Of a stretch of 64,000 nt of DNA, positions 44,845 through 56,339 are shown piece after piece. This DNA comes from Capra hircus. Lineage: Eukaryota > Chordata > Mammalia > Artiodactyla > Bovidae. Each line of letters starts with the position of its first letter. Position 1 is the first letter of the stretch. Below the pieces are notes generated by a model. The model was not told the DNA's origin. It ran no database searches and saw only the letters and a list, made by a program, of their open reading frames with translations. The position numbers were made by a program, and so were the translations under genes. The stretch spans positions 42,040,271 to 42,104,270 of the forward strand of contig NC_030827.1 in assembly GCF_001704415.2 (NCBI RefSeq). Direction: 5' to 3'.

Positions 44845-45553
44845 TGAGTAGACATTTTTCCAGAGAAGACATACAGATGGTCAACAAGCACAGGAAAAGA
44901 TGCTCAAATCACTAATTATTCGGGAATGCAAATCAAAACCACAGTGCAAATCAAACCACATCACCTCACACATGTTAGAATGGTTATTGTAGAAAAGACA
45001 AGAAATAACAAATGCTGGAGAGGGTGTGGAGAAAAGGGAACACTTGTATACTGTTGGTGGGAATGTAAATTGGTGTAGCTACTATGGAAAAGAGTATGGA
45101 TATTCCTCAAAAAATTAAGAATAGAACTACTATGTGATCCAGCAATTCCATTTCTGGAACTATATCTGAAGATCATGAAACCAATGATTTGAAAAGATAC
45201 ATGCACCCCTATGTTCATTGTTGCACTCTTTATAATAGCCAAGATATGAAAATATCCTAAGTGTCCATCAGTGGATGACTGGATAGAGAATATGTGGTGT
45301 ATACACACAATGAAATACTACTCAGCCATAAAAAAGAATTATATCCTGCCATTTGCAACAACATGAATGGACCTTAACTGTATTATGCTAATTGAAATGT
45401 CAGATGGAGAAAGACAGGTGCCACCTGATTTCACTCCTGTGTGGAATTTAAAAACAAAACAAACAATAACAGCAGCAAAAGCCAAACTTGTAGATACAGA
45501 GATCAGATTACCTGTTACCAGGAACGAAGGTACTTGGGAGGTGAATAAAATAG
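44845..45553 (+). repeat. L1 ORF2 C-terminus and 3' UTR, left part
   Basis: The order 'cagatggtcaacaagcacag', 'aaatgctggagagggtgtgg', 'cactctttataatagccaag', 'ggtgtatacacacaatgaaa' and 'tactactcagccataaaaaa' is the end of L1 ORF2 in normal order. The BovB at 45554-46166 splits it from its 3' end. Stops and indels make the ORF dead. Confidence 0.9.
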
Positions 45554-46166
45554 GTTCAGTTCAGTTCAGTCATTCGGTCGTGTCTGACTCTTTGGGACCC
45601 CATGATTTGCAGCACGCCAGGCCTCCCTGTCCATCACCAACTCCCGGAGTTTACTCAAACTCACGTACATCGAGTCCGTGATGCCATCCAGCCATCTCAT
45701 CCTCTGTCGGCCCCTTCTCCTCCTGCCCCCAATCCCTCCCAGCATCAGAGTCTTTTCCAGTGAGTCAGCTCTTCACATGAGGTGGCCAAAGTACTGGAGC
45801 TTCAGCTTTAGCATCATTCCTTCCAAAGAAATCCCAGGACTGATCTCCTTTAGAATGGACTGGTTGGATCTCCTTGCAGTCCAAGGGATTCTCAAGAGAC
45901 TTCTCCAACACCACAGTTCAAAAGCATCAAATCTTTGGTGCTCAGCTTTCTTCACAGTCCAACTCTCACATCCATACATGACCACTGGAGAAACCATAGC
46001 CTTGACTAGTTGGACCTTTGTTGGCAAAGTAATGTCTCTGCTTTTGAATATGCTATCTAGGTTGGTCATAACTTTCCTTCCAAGGAGTAGGGTCTTTTAA
46101 TTTCCTGGATGCAATCACCATCTGCAGTGATTTTGGAGCCCCCCAAAATAAAGTCTGACACTGTGA
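45554..46166 (-). mobile_element. BovB LINE 3' fragment in L1
   Basis: The 3' end is on the left (gttcagttcagttcagtcat) and the truncated 5' end is near 46166. An open minus-strand piece at 45773-46069 contains LWCWRSLLRIPWTARRSNQS, the conserved region near the end of the BovB ORF. A TSD of at most 5 bp (gtgaa) is seen. Confidence 0.92.
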
Positions 46167-46255
46167 AGTGAGTCAACTGCATTGTGATGGATGGTAACTA
46201 GACTTGTGGTGGTGATTACTTTGTAGTGTATACAGATGTCAAATTATAGTACTGT
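46167..46255 (+). repeat. L1 3'-UTR, right part
   Basis: 'gatggatggtaactagactt' followed by 'gtggtggtgattactttgta' and 'cagatgtcaaattatagtac' is the L1 3' UTR continuing from 45553. Confidence 0.85.
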
Positions 46256-46258
46256 ACA

Positions 46259-46462
46259 TTCCCTGGTAGCTCAGCTGGTAAAGAATCTGCCTGCAGCATG
46301 GGAGACCTGGGTTCGATCCCTTTGTTGGGAAGATCCCCTGGAGAAGGGACTGGCAACCCACTCCAGTATACTTGCTTGGAGAATCCCTGTGGACAGAGGA
46401 GCCTAGTGGGCTATAATTCACGGGGTTACAAAGCGCTGGACATGACTAAGTAACTAAGCGTG
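46259..46462 (+). repeat. Bov-tA SINE (first of a tandem pair)
   Basis: It starts ccctggtagctcagctggta. A perfect Pol III B-box, GGTTCGATCCC, is at 46310-46320. It ends near catgactaagtaactaagcg. Confidence 0.9.
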
Positions 46463-46475
46463 CCTGAGAACTTGA

Positions 46476-46682
46476 GGGCTTCCCTGGTGGCTCAGTGGTA
46501 AAGAATCCGTCTGCCAATGCAGGAGATACAGGTTCAATCCCTGGGTCAGAAGATCCCCTGGAGAGGGAAATGTCAATGTACGGCAGTATACTTGCCTGGA
46601 GAATCCCCATGGATAGAGGAGCCTGGTGGGCTACAGTCCTTGGGGTTGCAAAGAGTTGGACACAACTAAGAGACTAAGCGAC
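46476..46682 (+). repeat. Bov-tA SINE (second of a tandem pair)
   Basis: It starts gggcttccctggtggctcag, only about 14 bp after the first copy and in the same orientation. It ends 'agagactaagcgacacct'. The B-box is slightly altered (aggttcaatccct). Confidence 0.9.
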
Positions 46683-47354
46683 ACCTGATATTTATATAAG
46701 AAGGAAAGAATAATTCGCGATTATTGTAAAAACAGCTTTGGAGTGAGAATGTGGGGGAAAAAAAAAAGAATTTTAAGCCTGAGTGGAAAATACTCCAACT
46801 AACTGAAAGCAAACACTTTTAAACTCTAACAGGTCCCCAGCCTTGTTTTAGCTTTTTTTGGCATTCTTTTTAGATTGCTTAGAGCTTAAACAGTTCAGTG
46901 TTGTTCTCTATCTTTGTTACCTTGCAGATGTTGTGTTCAGGTACTTATTTTCCAGTTTGGCATTTCACTAATAGTCTGTTATTTTCCACCTAGGTTGCCC
47001 TGTGACAATCTCATGCAGAATTCCCTCCTATGTGGTCTCTTCTCTTCTAAATATGCCTTATTATCCATTAAAGAGTAATGAGATAATGGGAGCCATCCAG
47101 TGACTATAGGGGAATAAATGCCCAGCACAATGTTGTAAATAAGTAGTTGCTTTCTCCCCTGGGAGAGCTTTAAAATATGTCCACACTGGAAATATTTTTA
47201 AAAAGATCTTTACTTAGTCTTGCATCTATACACTTCTCATAGGAGTTTTATTAAAACTCTTCTTACCATGAATACATGTGGGTGTTCATAGAAGCTAGAA
47301 GGTGAACATGAAATGGTTTTCCCATTGTGCATATTTCATGCAGAGTAGGAAGCG
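46683..47354. other. Intergenic, no gene
   Basis: It is AT-rich with no recognisable feature beyond an A-run at 46757-46768. Confidence 0.6.
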
Positions 47355-47561
47355 CAAGTGTTTGTCACTCAGTCATGCCTAACTCTTTGCAACCCCATGG
47401 AGTGCAGCCTACCAGGCTCCTCTGTCCATGGGATTTTTCAGGTAAGGATACTGGAGTGTGTTGCCATTTTCTTCTCCAGGGGATCTTCCTGACCCAGGGA
47501 TTGACCCGGGTCTCCTGCACTGCAGGCGGATTCTTTACCGACTGAGCTACGAGGGAAGCCC
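47355..47561 (-). repeat. Bov-tA SINE
   Basis: The left end is caagtgtttgtcactcagtc and the right end is gagctacgagggaagccc. 'gggattgacccgggtctcct' is the B-box complement. Confidence 0.9.
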
Positions 47562-47880
47562 TAAAGTGACTACATGAAGCACAAAGGTACTATAAACGCT
47601 AGATTTCTGTGGGGAGGCCAGCAGCTCAGCTCAGAGCTTTGGGGAAACTGTAGTTAAAGGCACAGGTGCTATGACAAACAGCTGGCTGCTGCTGTCACCA
47701 GGGACAACAGTCACTTCCTGGGCTTTCATCAGAGGAAGAAAAAACAAGTGCCCACTGGGGACCTTGTCCCTTAGGATAGGAGGAATGAATCTGTGGCTCA
47801 TTGAGCAGTGTTTAGTATGAGGAAAAAGGCAGGTTGCCGGTTGGGCAGTCCACTTCCCATGTTGCTGCTTGGTACTTCAC

Positions 47881-49719
47881 TCAGTTCAGTTCAGTCACTC
47901 AGTTGTGTCCGACTCTGCGACCTCATGAATTGCAGCACACCAGACCTCCCTGTCCATTACCAACTCCCGGAGTTTACCCAAACTCATGTCCGTTGAGTCG
48001 GTGATGCCATCCAACCATCCATCCTCTGTCGTCCCCTTCTCCTCCTGCCCTCAATCTTTGCCAGCATCAGGGTGTTTTTGAACCAGTCAGCTCTTTGCAT
48101 CAGGTGGCCAAAGTATTGGAGTTTCAGCTTTAGCATCATTCCTTCCAATGAACACCCAGGACTGATATCCCTTAGGATGGACTGGTTGGATCTCCTTGTA
48201 GTCCAAGGGACTCTCAAGAGTCTTCTCCAACACCACAGTTCAAAAGCATCAAATCTTTGGCGCTCAGCTTTCTTCACAGTCCAACTCTCACATCCATACA
48301 TGACCACTGGAAAAACCATAGCCCTGACTAGACGGACCTTTGTTGGCAAAGTAATGTCTCTGCTTTTGAATATGCTATCTAGGTTGGTCATAACTTTCCT
48401 TCCAAGGAGTAAGCATCTTTTAATTTCCTGGCTGCAATCACCATCTGCAGTGATTTTGGAGCCCCCCAAAATAAAGTCTGCCGCTGTTTCCCTGTTTCCC
48501 CATCTATTTCCTGTGAAGTGATGGGACCAGATGCCATGATCTTCGTTTTCTGAATGTTGAGCTTTAAGCCAACTTTTTCACTCTCCTCTTTTACTTTCAT
48601 TAAGAGGCTTTTGAGTTCCTCTTCACTTTCTGCCATAAGGGTGGTGTCATCTGCATATCTGAGGTTATTGATATTTCTCCTGGCAATCTGATTTCAGCTT
48701 GTGCTTCTTCCAGCCCAGCATTTCTCATGCAGAGTTCCAAAGAATAGCAAGGAGAGATAAGAAAGCCTTCCTCAGCAATCAATGCAAAGAAATAGAGGGA
48801 AACAACAGAATGGGAATGACTAGAGATTGCTTCAAGAATATTAGAGATACCAAGGGAACATTTCATGCAAAGATGGGCTCGATAAAGGACAGAAATGGTA
48901 CAGACCTAACAGAAGCAGAAGATATTAAGAAGAGGTGGCAAGAATACACAGAAAAACTGTACAAAAAAGATCTTCACGACCAAGAAAATCACGATGGTAT
49001 GATCACTCATCTAGAGCCAGACATCCTGGAATGTGAAGTCAAGTGGGCCTTAGAAAGCATCACTATGAACAAAGCTAGTGGAGGTGATGGAATTCCAGTT
49101 GAGCTGTTTCAAATCCTGAAAGATGATGCTGTCAAAGTGCTGCACTCAATATGCCAGCAAATTTGGAAAACTCAGTAGTGGCCACAGGACTGGAAAAGGT
49201 CAGTTTTCATTCCAATCTCAAAGAAAGGCAATGCCAAAGAATGCTCAAACTACTGCACAATTGCACTCATCTCACACGCTAGTAAAGTAATGCTCAAAAT
49301 TCTCCAAGCCAGGCTTCAGTAATATGTGAACTGTGAACTTCCAGATGTTCAAGCTGGTTTTAGAAAAGGCAGAGGAACCAGAGATCAAATTGCCAACATC
49401 TGCTGGATCATGGAAAAAGCAAGAGAGTTCCAGAAAAACATCTATTTCTGCTTTATTGACTATGCCAAAGCCTTTGACTGCATGGATCACAATAAACTGT
49501 GGAAAATTCTGAAAGAGATGGGACTACCAGACCACTTGACCTGCCTCTTGAGAAACCTATATGCAGGTCAGGAAGCAACAGTTAGAACTGGACATGGAAC
49601 AACAGACTGGTTCCAAATAGGAAAAGGAGTACGTCAAGGCTGTATATTGTCACCCTGCTTATTTAACTTCTATGCAGAGTACATCATGGGAAACGCTGGG
49701 CTGGAAGAAGCACAAACTC
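47881..49719. mobile_element. BovB LINE with 5' inversion (twin-primed)
   Basis: The left part, 47881 to about 48729, is in minus orientation with the 3' end at 47881. The right part, about 48730-49719, is in plus orientation and carries the upstream RT coding region. A + strand frame at 48699-49178 includes TDLTEAEDIKKRWQEYTEK, and another at 49326-49751 contains FIDYAKAFDCMDHNKLWKIL and GKGVRQGCILSPCLFNFYAE. The two parts overlap by about 30 bp of consensus (ctgggctggaagaagcacaa appears on both sides in inverse orientation). The duplication gtacttcac lies at 47872-47880 and 49720-49728. This is the structure expected from twin priming during retrotransposition. Confidence 0.9.
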
Positions 49720-49728
49720 GTACTTCAC

Positions 49729-50009
49729 TGCTGCTGCTAAGTTGCTGCTAAGTCGCTTCAGTCATGTCTGTCTGTGTGACCCCATAGATAGCAACCCACC
49801 AGGCTCCCCCATCCCTGGGATTCTCTAGGCAAGAACACTGGAGTGGGTTGCCATTTCCTTCTTCAATGCATGAAAGTGAGGAGTGAAAGTGAAGTCGCTC
49901 AGTCGTGTCTGACTCTTAGTGACCCCATGGACTACAGCCTACCAGGCTCCTGCGTCCATGGGATTTTCCAGGCAAGAGTACTGGAGTGGGGTGCCATTGC
50001 CTTCTCCGA
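49729..50009 (-). repeat. BOV-A2 SINE in the BovB target duplication
   Basis: It starts with a (TGC)n tail (tgctgctgctaagttgctgc) and has two monomers. It is flanked by gtacttca at 49720-49727 and 50010-50017, the same site as the BovB duplication, so gtacttca occurs three times around this compound insertion. Confidence 0.9.
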
Positions 50010-50017
50010 GTACTTCA

Positions 50018-50890
50018 GTAGAGCAGGAAATAAAACAATTCACCATGATTCCGTATCCCACCCCTCTGTTACTCTGCTCAGATCTCTCATAGAGTTTTAC
50101 CACACTATCTCGGCATTCTCTGACCTCTCTGGTCCATGATCAGCGTCCAACCCTCAGACTCTTTCTTAGGTAAGTTTGTGAAATGGAGGTTGGAAGTTGG
50201 AACAAGATTATAGTTCTAGAGACTTTAAAAATAATTAGTCAGAAAATTTCTTACATCTCCTGTATCATCTGAGTGTCATGGGAATTCAAATTTAGAGATT
50301 AGCTTCTCCTAAGATCAGACCCAATGTTCACGTTGCCGTAGTAACATTGCTAATGAAAGAGAAAGTTTCCATGAGACCCATTTGTCAAATTCTGTTCCAG
50401 TCACAAGGGCTGGATTTATAAGCTCCATAGACTACTTCAACTCTATTCCTCCTCTGCAGATCCATATATTATTTCACAGGCAGGCATCAAACTATGTAGC
50501 TGGGTTAAAAATTAATGAAATACTAGGACTGATAGGCTGACTACTTCAAACAAATTAAAAGATCATTGTCATTCTTGGACATAGACAATGCAGGGTGCAT
50601 CAGGATATATTGTCAAGTATGTGCTTCAGTTTTAAGAAGGCAGATTGAGCACACATCTGCCTTTTGACATTTCTCCAAAACCACTGTGGAAAAATATGTA
50701 TAGAAGTAGTTAACCCATAGTGAGAAGACCAAGATAAGGGCAAGGAAAGGTGTGTCACCAGTGGATAAGAAACTTCAGTGAATTTCTGGGAGAGAGAAAA
50801 AGAATGAAAGTGTGTCAAGGGAATAAAGGCTACAACATGCTGTGGAAAGCAGAGGTGCCAGTGGGAGGCAACAACCCTGAAGAGACTAGA
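50018..50890. other. Intergenic, no gene
   Basis: AT-rich single-copy-like sequence with no recognisable feature. Confidence 0.6.
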
Positions 50891-50901
50891 TTCTACATCA
50901 A

Positions 50902-51109
50902 GTGAAAGTGTTAGTTGCTCAGTTGTGTCTGACTCTTTGTGATCCCAGGGACTGTAGTCCACCAGGTTCCTCTGTTCATGAAATTCTCCAGGCAAGAACA
51001 CTGGAATGGGTAGCCATTCCCTTCTCCAGGGGATCTTCCTGACCCAGGGATTGCACCCTGATCTCCTGCATTACAAGCAGATTCTTTACCATCTGAGCCA
51101 CCAGGGAAG
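50902..51109 (-). repeat. Bov-tA SINE, left half of a head-to-head pair
   Basis: It starts gtgaaagtgttagttgctca (the BovA 3' side) and ends with tgagccaccagggaagcc (the tRNA-like start). The next SINE begins directly at its 5' end in opposite orientation. Confidence 0.9.
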
Positions 51110-51270
51110 CCGAGAATCTGCCTGTAATGTGGGAGACCTGGATTCAGTCTCTGGGTGGAGAAGGGATCCATTCCAGTATTCTTGCCTGGAGAATTCCGTG
51201 GACAGAGGAGCTTGGTGGGCTACAGTCCATGGGGTCACAAAGTGCTGTACGTGACTGAGTGACTCACACT
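51110..51270 (+). repeat. Bov-tA SINE, right half of a head-to-head pair (5'-truncated)
   Basis: It starts gagaatctgcctgtaatgtg, missing the first 20 or so bases of the element, and ends ctgagtgactcacact. The pair as a whole is flanked by ttctacatcaa at 50891-50901 and 51271-51281. Confidence 0.9.
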
Positions 51271-51402
51271 TTCTACATCAAACAGTGGGATAAAACAGGC
51301 TTGAAGGCACTACTCAAAGATAAGCTGATGGAAGAACTGCACAGTTGGGTCTCCCGACTCTGTATGCAGAACAGCAAGAGGCCTAGGACTTATCTGTAAG
51401 CC

Positions 51403-51475
51403 AAACCAATCCACCAATCAACCAACCAACCAATCATCCAGCCCACCAACCCACCAACCAATCATCAACCAATCA
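51403..51475. repeat. (CCAA/CAAT)n simple repeat
   Basis: Imperfect runs of ccaa, ccaat and ccacc occur over about 70 bp. Confidence 0.9.
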
Positions 51476-51736
51476 AGAAAAATAGAAGGATGCTTTCCAA
51501 AACAAATATGAACTTTGAGAAAAAGTCACGGTCCCAGCTCTGCGTTGGTGCCTAAAGTAGGCCATTCTTTATTCTACTTGTCATAGACCTGCAGCCTAAC
51601 ACAGATTGCCCCTTCACCCATTCCAAATTAAAACAGTCACCCGGCATGCATCGTCCATGTCAGCAAGGTTGTCATTCAGAATTCCCTCCAAACAGGAGAG
51701 GGCCTTTGGGATATAGATCTGCATACACAACAGTAG

Positions 51737-51965
51737 GGGCTTCCCAGGTGACTCAGTGGTAAAGAATCTGCCTGCTAATACTGGAGACACAGAAGATTCA
51801 GGTTCAATCCCTGGGTCGATCGGGAAGATCCTCTGGAGTAGGAAATGGCAACCACTCCAGTATTCTTGCCTGGAAAATTCCATGGACAGAAGAGTCTTGT
51901 TGGCTACAGTCTATAGGGTTGCAAAGAGTTGGACAATACTGAGCAACTAAGTAGACACACACACG
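51737..51965 (+). repeat. Bov-tA SINE with 11-bp TSD
   Basis: It starts gggcttcccaggtgactcag and ends in an acacacacacg tail. The target duplication cacaacagtag is at 51726-51736 and 51966-51976. Confidence 0.92.
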
Positions 51966-51976
51966 CACAACAGTAG

Positions 51977-53650
51977 AGGAAGGTCATACCAGCTTTTCTG
52001 GTTTCTGCCCTTGAATATGAATGAACTTCATCAGTCACAGGACAAAACCCAACCATACAGAAAAGAAGGACCAAGAGGTAGTCTGTATTAGCTGAGATGC
52101 ATTCAACTGCAAGTAACAGAAAGTCCAGCTAAAATGGACTTGAACAAGGAGGACATATATTTTCTCATCTAAAGAAAAGGTTGGAGATGGAGCATTCCTA
52201 AATGGAGTAGCTCAGCAATGTCTTCAAGGACTTGGGATTTTCATCTCTCCGGTCCACTATCCTTAGTATGTTAGTAATTTCTTTCCTCATGATTACAGAT
52301 GGCAGTAAGTATTACATGAAGGAGGTTGCTTAAAAAAATATTTTTTTACCATGTGCCACTATAATTAGTGAGAATATCATTCCCATAAATGTCCCAGGAG
52401 CTATTCCTTACAGTCACATTGAATCTCAGGAATTGGGTCTCATGCCTATGCCTATAAAAATCATTAGAAGTGGGAATGAGACTATTGTGAATGGCCTAGG
52501 CCAGGGTTTCTCACCTTTCACACTATTGACATTTTGGACCAGATAAGTTTTTGTTGTGAGGAGTTGTTCTGTGTATTGTAAACTGTTTAGTAGCATCCCT
52601 GCAAAGTCATAAATCATTCTGGAGGGGCATCTTCTTGACCAGTCGCTAGTAGGCCATTGAAGATAATGGTCAGCAACGAGTCTCATAGAGATCAAAACCA
52701 AGGGCAGAAGAACTCGCAGGAGCTTCACATAGAAAGCAGAGCCAAGGCTGACCTTGCTATAGTGGGGTCTGATGTATGTAGTAGAACAGTAACATCTCCA
52801 CACTTCCTAGTCTACCATTTCCCAAATGGGTGGGTGTTTGTTCTGTTATTTTTTTAGCTTGCTGGCTTTGTTTTTTGATTTTCAGTTATTCTGTTTCTTC
52901 TTCTCCATTGTTTCTTAGCATAGACCGCCTGACTTCAAGGAGAATCATCTACACTTGGCAGAGGACAAGCCAGCACTCAGAAATTCTGAACTTCAAGGTT
53001 GTGCAACAGTGGAATGAGATTCTGTGGGTGTTTCCCTTGGTGATATGGTGAGTGTGTTCTCTAGTGTATGTGGATATTGAGGAGCCAAAGGGAAGACTTT
53101 GGCAGACATTACAAATTGGGTTACACAACGTCTATTTCCAACCTTCTGCACTCTTCTCTGTCTTTCCATAGAGGCTGTAAGTGTACGCACTTACCCAGTC
53201 ACCCACATAGCTTCTCGGAGCCACAAGACACAGCTCTGACCAATAAGACATAAACAGAAGTCCAGGGAGAGAACAACTCTAGGGAAACGTTTGCTTTATT
53301 GATTACGGAAACAGATGCAACTGGTCCCAGTCCTTTCTTCCTGTCTCCACTTCTTCCCTCCTGGTTCATGAAGGTGATTCCTGAAACCAGTTATCTTGAA
53401 GGCTTGAAACAACAAGCCAAAATGCTAAGGATGGTACAGTGGGTGAACAGAGTCTAGGTCTTCTATACCACTATTATCCAATTTTATCACTTCTGAATTG
53501 ACTGTCTCTCAGATTATCAGTACTCGAGTAATTTATTATGTCAAGTATATTTGAGTCATTATAAGTCAGGTATTTTATCACTTGAAACTGAATGGCAAAG
53601 GATTAATAGAGTGAAAGAGGAAGACAGAAATGAAAGACAGATATGCAAAT
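51977..53650. other. Intergenic with an unassigned old repeat and a MER20 piece
   Basis: The part at 52085-52330 ('cattcaactgcaagtaacag', 'cagcaatgtcttcaagga') resembles a common old mammalian repeat that I cannot name. The MER20 piece is listed separately. Short open frames such as 52830-53051 have no domain support. Confidence 0.5.
52503..52620 (-). mobile_element. MER20 fragment
   Basis: 'ccagggtttctcacctttca', 'ctattgacattttggaccag' and 'tttagtagcatccctgcaa' are the reverse strand of MER20; only the left half is kept. Confidence 0.75.
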
Positions 53651-53659
53651 AGACTCACC

Positions 53660-53943
53660 TTGCTGCTGCTGCTGCTGCTGCTAAGTCGCTTCAGTCGTGT
53701 CCAACTCTCTGTGACCCCGTAGATGGCAGCCCACCAGGCTCCCCTGCCCCTGGGATTCTCCAGGCAAGAACACTGGAGTGGGTTGCCATTTCCTTCTCCA
53801 GTGCATAAAAGTGAAAAGTGAAAGTGAAGCTGCTCAGTTGTGCTGACTCTTAGCGACCCCATGGACTGCAGCCTACCAGGCTCCTCCCATCCATGGGATT
53901 TTCCAGGCAAGAGTATGGGAGTGGGTTGCCATTGCCTTCTCTG
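53660..53943 (-). repeat. BOV-A2 SINE with 9-bp TSD
   Basis: About seven TGC units form the tail at 53661-53681, followed by two BovA monomers. The duplication agactcacc is at 53651-53659 and 53944-53952. The tail is a CTG/CAG-type run but is simply the SINE tail. Confidence 0.93.
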
Positions 53944-53952
53944 AGACTCACC

Positions 53953-54714
53953 CTAGTTGTAGTGAAATTGACTGATGCTGTCTTTGGAACTCTAGTCTAT
54001 GGTACTATTCAGTAATTACCTGCCTACCCTCACTATTTTCTGCTTTTAATCCCAAGCTCTTCTCTGTATTAAATATCATATATTAGGCTGAGACCTTCTG
54101 GACATATTAGCAGAGGATGGCTGACATAGCCACATGCACAAATCAAATTATTGGCTTTTGAGATTCTGACTATGTATTTGAAATTCATTGTCTAGAAAGC
54201 CAAAGAGTTCACCCAGCTTGCAAGAGCCAGGATTTTTGAGAAAGATTAAGTATTGAATTCTTCTAAAAGATTGCCTTTGCATATACAAAGGGAAAAAATC
54301 TCTGAAGGTATCAGGGACTAAAAGTGGTCTGCCTGAAGTGAGGAAGGAGACTAGAGGTTTAGAGAGTAAGCAAGTCCTTGGGAAGTTGCTTGTACTCTGC
54401 CCACCACCCTCCATCCCAGTCCTGGGTGAGAGGAGACAGGTTTGAGTAAGAGGAAGTAAGAGTGGAGGGGAGCAGTGCATGCTTGTCTGCATTCAGCTCC
54501 TGGGAGGCAGCAAGCTACCCTTACAGAAGTTCTCTCAGTGCTCAAGAGAATGGTCCCTTAGCCATAAATTGGGAGTTACAGTGTGGCCGGCCAAGGCTGA
54601 GGGGGCCCGAGACAGCATTGCTGAGTTTCCTTTTTACCCACAGTAATAGAGGAGAACCAGAAACCTGTTCAAGAGTGAGAAGGGACCACAGCAGGGTTAA
54701 GATGGCTAGTGGAA
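53953..54714. other. Intergenic, no gene
   Basis: Unique-looking sequence. Overlapping frames on both strands near 54148-54740 have no domain. Confidence 0.55.
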
Positions 54715-54965
54715 GATTTCCCTGGTGGTCCAGTGGTTAAGAATTCACCTTCCAATGCAGGGGACATGGGTTCAATCCCTGGTCAGGGAACTAAGATCCC
54801 ACAGTTGAGGGATGACTAAGCCTATGGACCACAACTGCTGAGCTCATGCGTTCTAGAGCCTGTGCTCCACAACAAGAGAAGCCCGTGTGCCACAAACTGA
54901 GAAAGCTGGCACACAGCAATGGAGACCCAGAGCAGCCACAAATAATTTTTTTTTAAAAAGAAAGA
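54715..54965 (+). repeat. CHR-type SINE (long form)
   Basis: It starts gatttccctggtggtccagt, contains 'gggttcaatccctggtcagg', and then a long 3' part with 'gagcctgtgctccacaacaa' and 'ggagacccagagcagccaca' before an A/T tail. Confidence 0.88.
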
Positions 54966-54989
54966 AATTATGTCTGAAAAAATATATTG

Positions 54990-55160
54990 TTGTTGTTTAG
55001 TCACCAAGTCTTGTCCAATTCTTTGTGACCCCGTGGACTGCAGCAAGCCAAGCTCCCCAGGCCTTCACTGTTTCCTGGAGTTTGCTCAGATTCACATCCA
55101 TTGAGTCAGTGGTGCTATCTAACCATCTCATCCTCTGCCGCCCCTTTCTCCTTAAATCAG
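54990..55160 (-). mobile_element. Old BovB LINE 3' fragment
   Basis: 'ttgtttagtcaccaagtctt' then 'ttgtgaccccgtggactgca' and 'atccattgagtcagtggtgc' are the BovB 3' end on the reverse strand, with more changes than the other copies. Confidence 0.75.
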
Positions 55161-55170
55161 AAAGTGGAAA

Positions 55171-55181
55171 ATACATATATG

Positions 55182-55215
<34 letters not shown>
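55171..55215. repeat. (TA)n microsatellite
   Basis: A run of about 15 TA units ends a looser tacatatatg stretch. It may be length-variable. Confidence 0.95.
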
Positions 55216-55218
<3 letters not shown>

Positions 55219-56204
55219 GATGGTGAGTAGATCTGATGGGAACTTTAATCAGAACTTGGGTGATACAAACCATGTGGACTAGTAACCAGAGATCATGGTG
55301 GTGCCTTGATCAGTACAGTGGATGCCAGCACAGATGTCAGTGACCAAAGATAAGGACTCTCCAAACAGGTCAGAGGTTATAATCACCAATGGAAGCCGAC
55401 CTACTGACCTACTGTCAGAGTTTTAGCACCACACCAACCCTCCGGAAGTGACCTACCCTCGCAGGAAGCGTGAGTGGGAAGGGAGGAATTAAATCTGAAC
55501 TTACAGAGTTTAAATGTAAAATAACTGAGTTTGCATGGAATTAATAATGATTGAAGTTTCTGCCAGCTAGCACAATAGGGTCTTTCAGTTAGAGAAAATA
55601 AAGTTAATCCTTTTTACGACCAAGAACATGGCTTTAGAAAATTGAACCTGTTACATAAGAAACTGAGGCATAAGTATATTATTTAAGGTAATTAAAGATA
55701 AACAAGCAAAGAAATAAAGATGATAATACATCACATAGTATAAAAAGAAAGAGCATAGTTATAAAAGTTAATTAATCCTCATCTTTCATTCCTGGAAGAC
55801 AATAGGCTAAATATAAATTTGATACATCCACAAATCTCTTATTCAGGTTATTTAGTATTTTGAAAGTAACAAATATAAGAATTAAAAAATAGTTAAGAGG
55901 TTTTTCTTGGGAAAGGGACTAGGGGGAGGTAGGAGACTGTTTTCTTTCCATCATAAATTGTTTTTTGCTATTTGATTTTTTCTTACAACATACTTGTGTT
56001 ACTGTGATATAGACTAGAGAAGAATTATTTATGAGCCTGAGTGCATTTGTGTTTTATGTTGTAGGCTAACATGATACAGTATATGTTAGGCTGACAGAAT
56101 ACTCACAGTAAAGATGAAAGTATAACCAAGTGTTCTGAGAATATGGACTACCATACATTGCAAAGTGGCTTTGCAAAAATTCTGTAGGAATTCCTAGACT
56201 CTAT
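55216..56204. other. Intergenic, AT-rich, no gene
   Basis: It has no recognisable repeat except worn AT-rich sequence. The 'gacctactgacctactgtca' near 55400-55419 is a short chance duplication. Confidence 0.6.
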
Positions 56205-56325
56205 GGGTGAATGGCAACCCACTCCAATATTCTTGCCTGGGAAATCCCATGGACAGAGGAGCTTTGCAGGCTACAGTCAATGGAGTTCCAAAGGAATCAA
56301 CCACAACTTAGTGCTAAACAAAAAC
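56205..56325 (+). repeat. Bov-tA fragment, 3' part
   Basis: It starts gtgaatggcaacccactcca and ends near ccacaacttagtgc; the tRNA-like half is missing. Confidence 0.8.
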
Positions 56326-56339
56326 AATAGATAAATGCA

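Noticed and set aside
53661..53681. A (TGC)7 run that looks like a disease-type CTG/CAG repeat.
   Set aside because: It is the normal (AGC)n tail of a BOV-A2 SINE, as at 15594 and 19411-19434.
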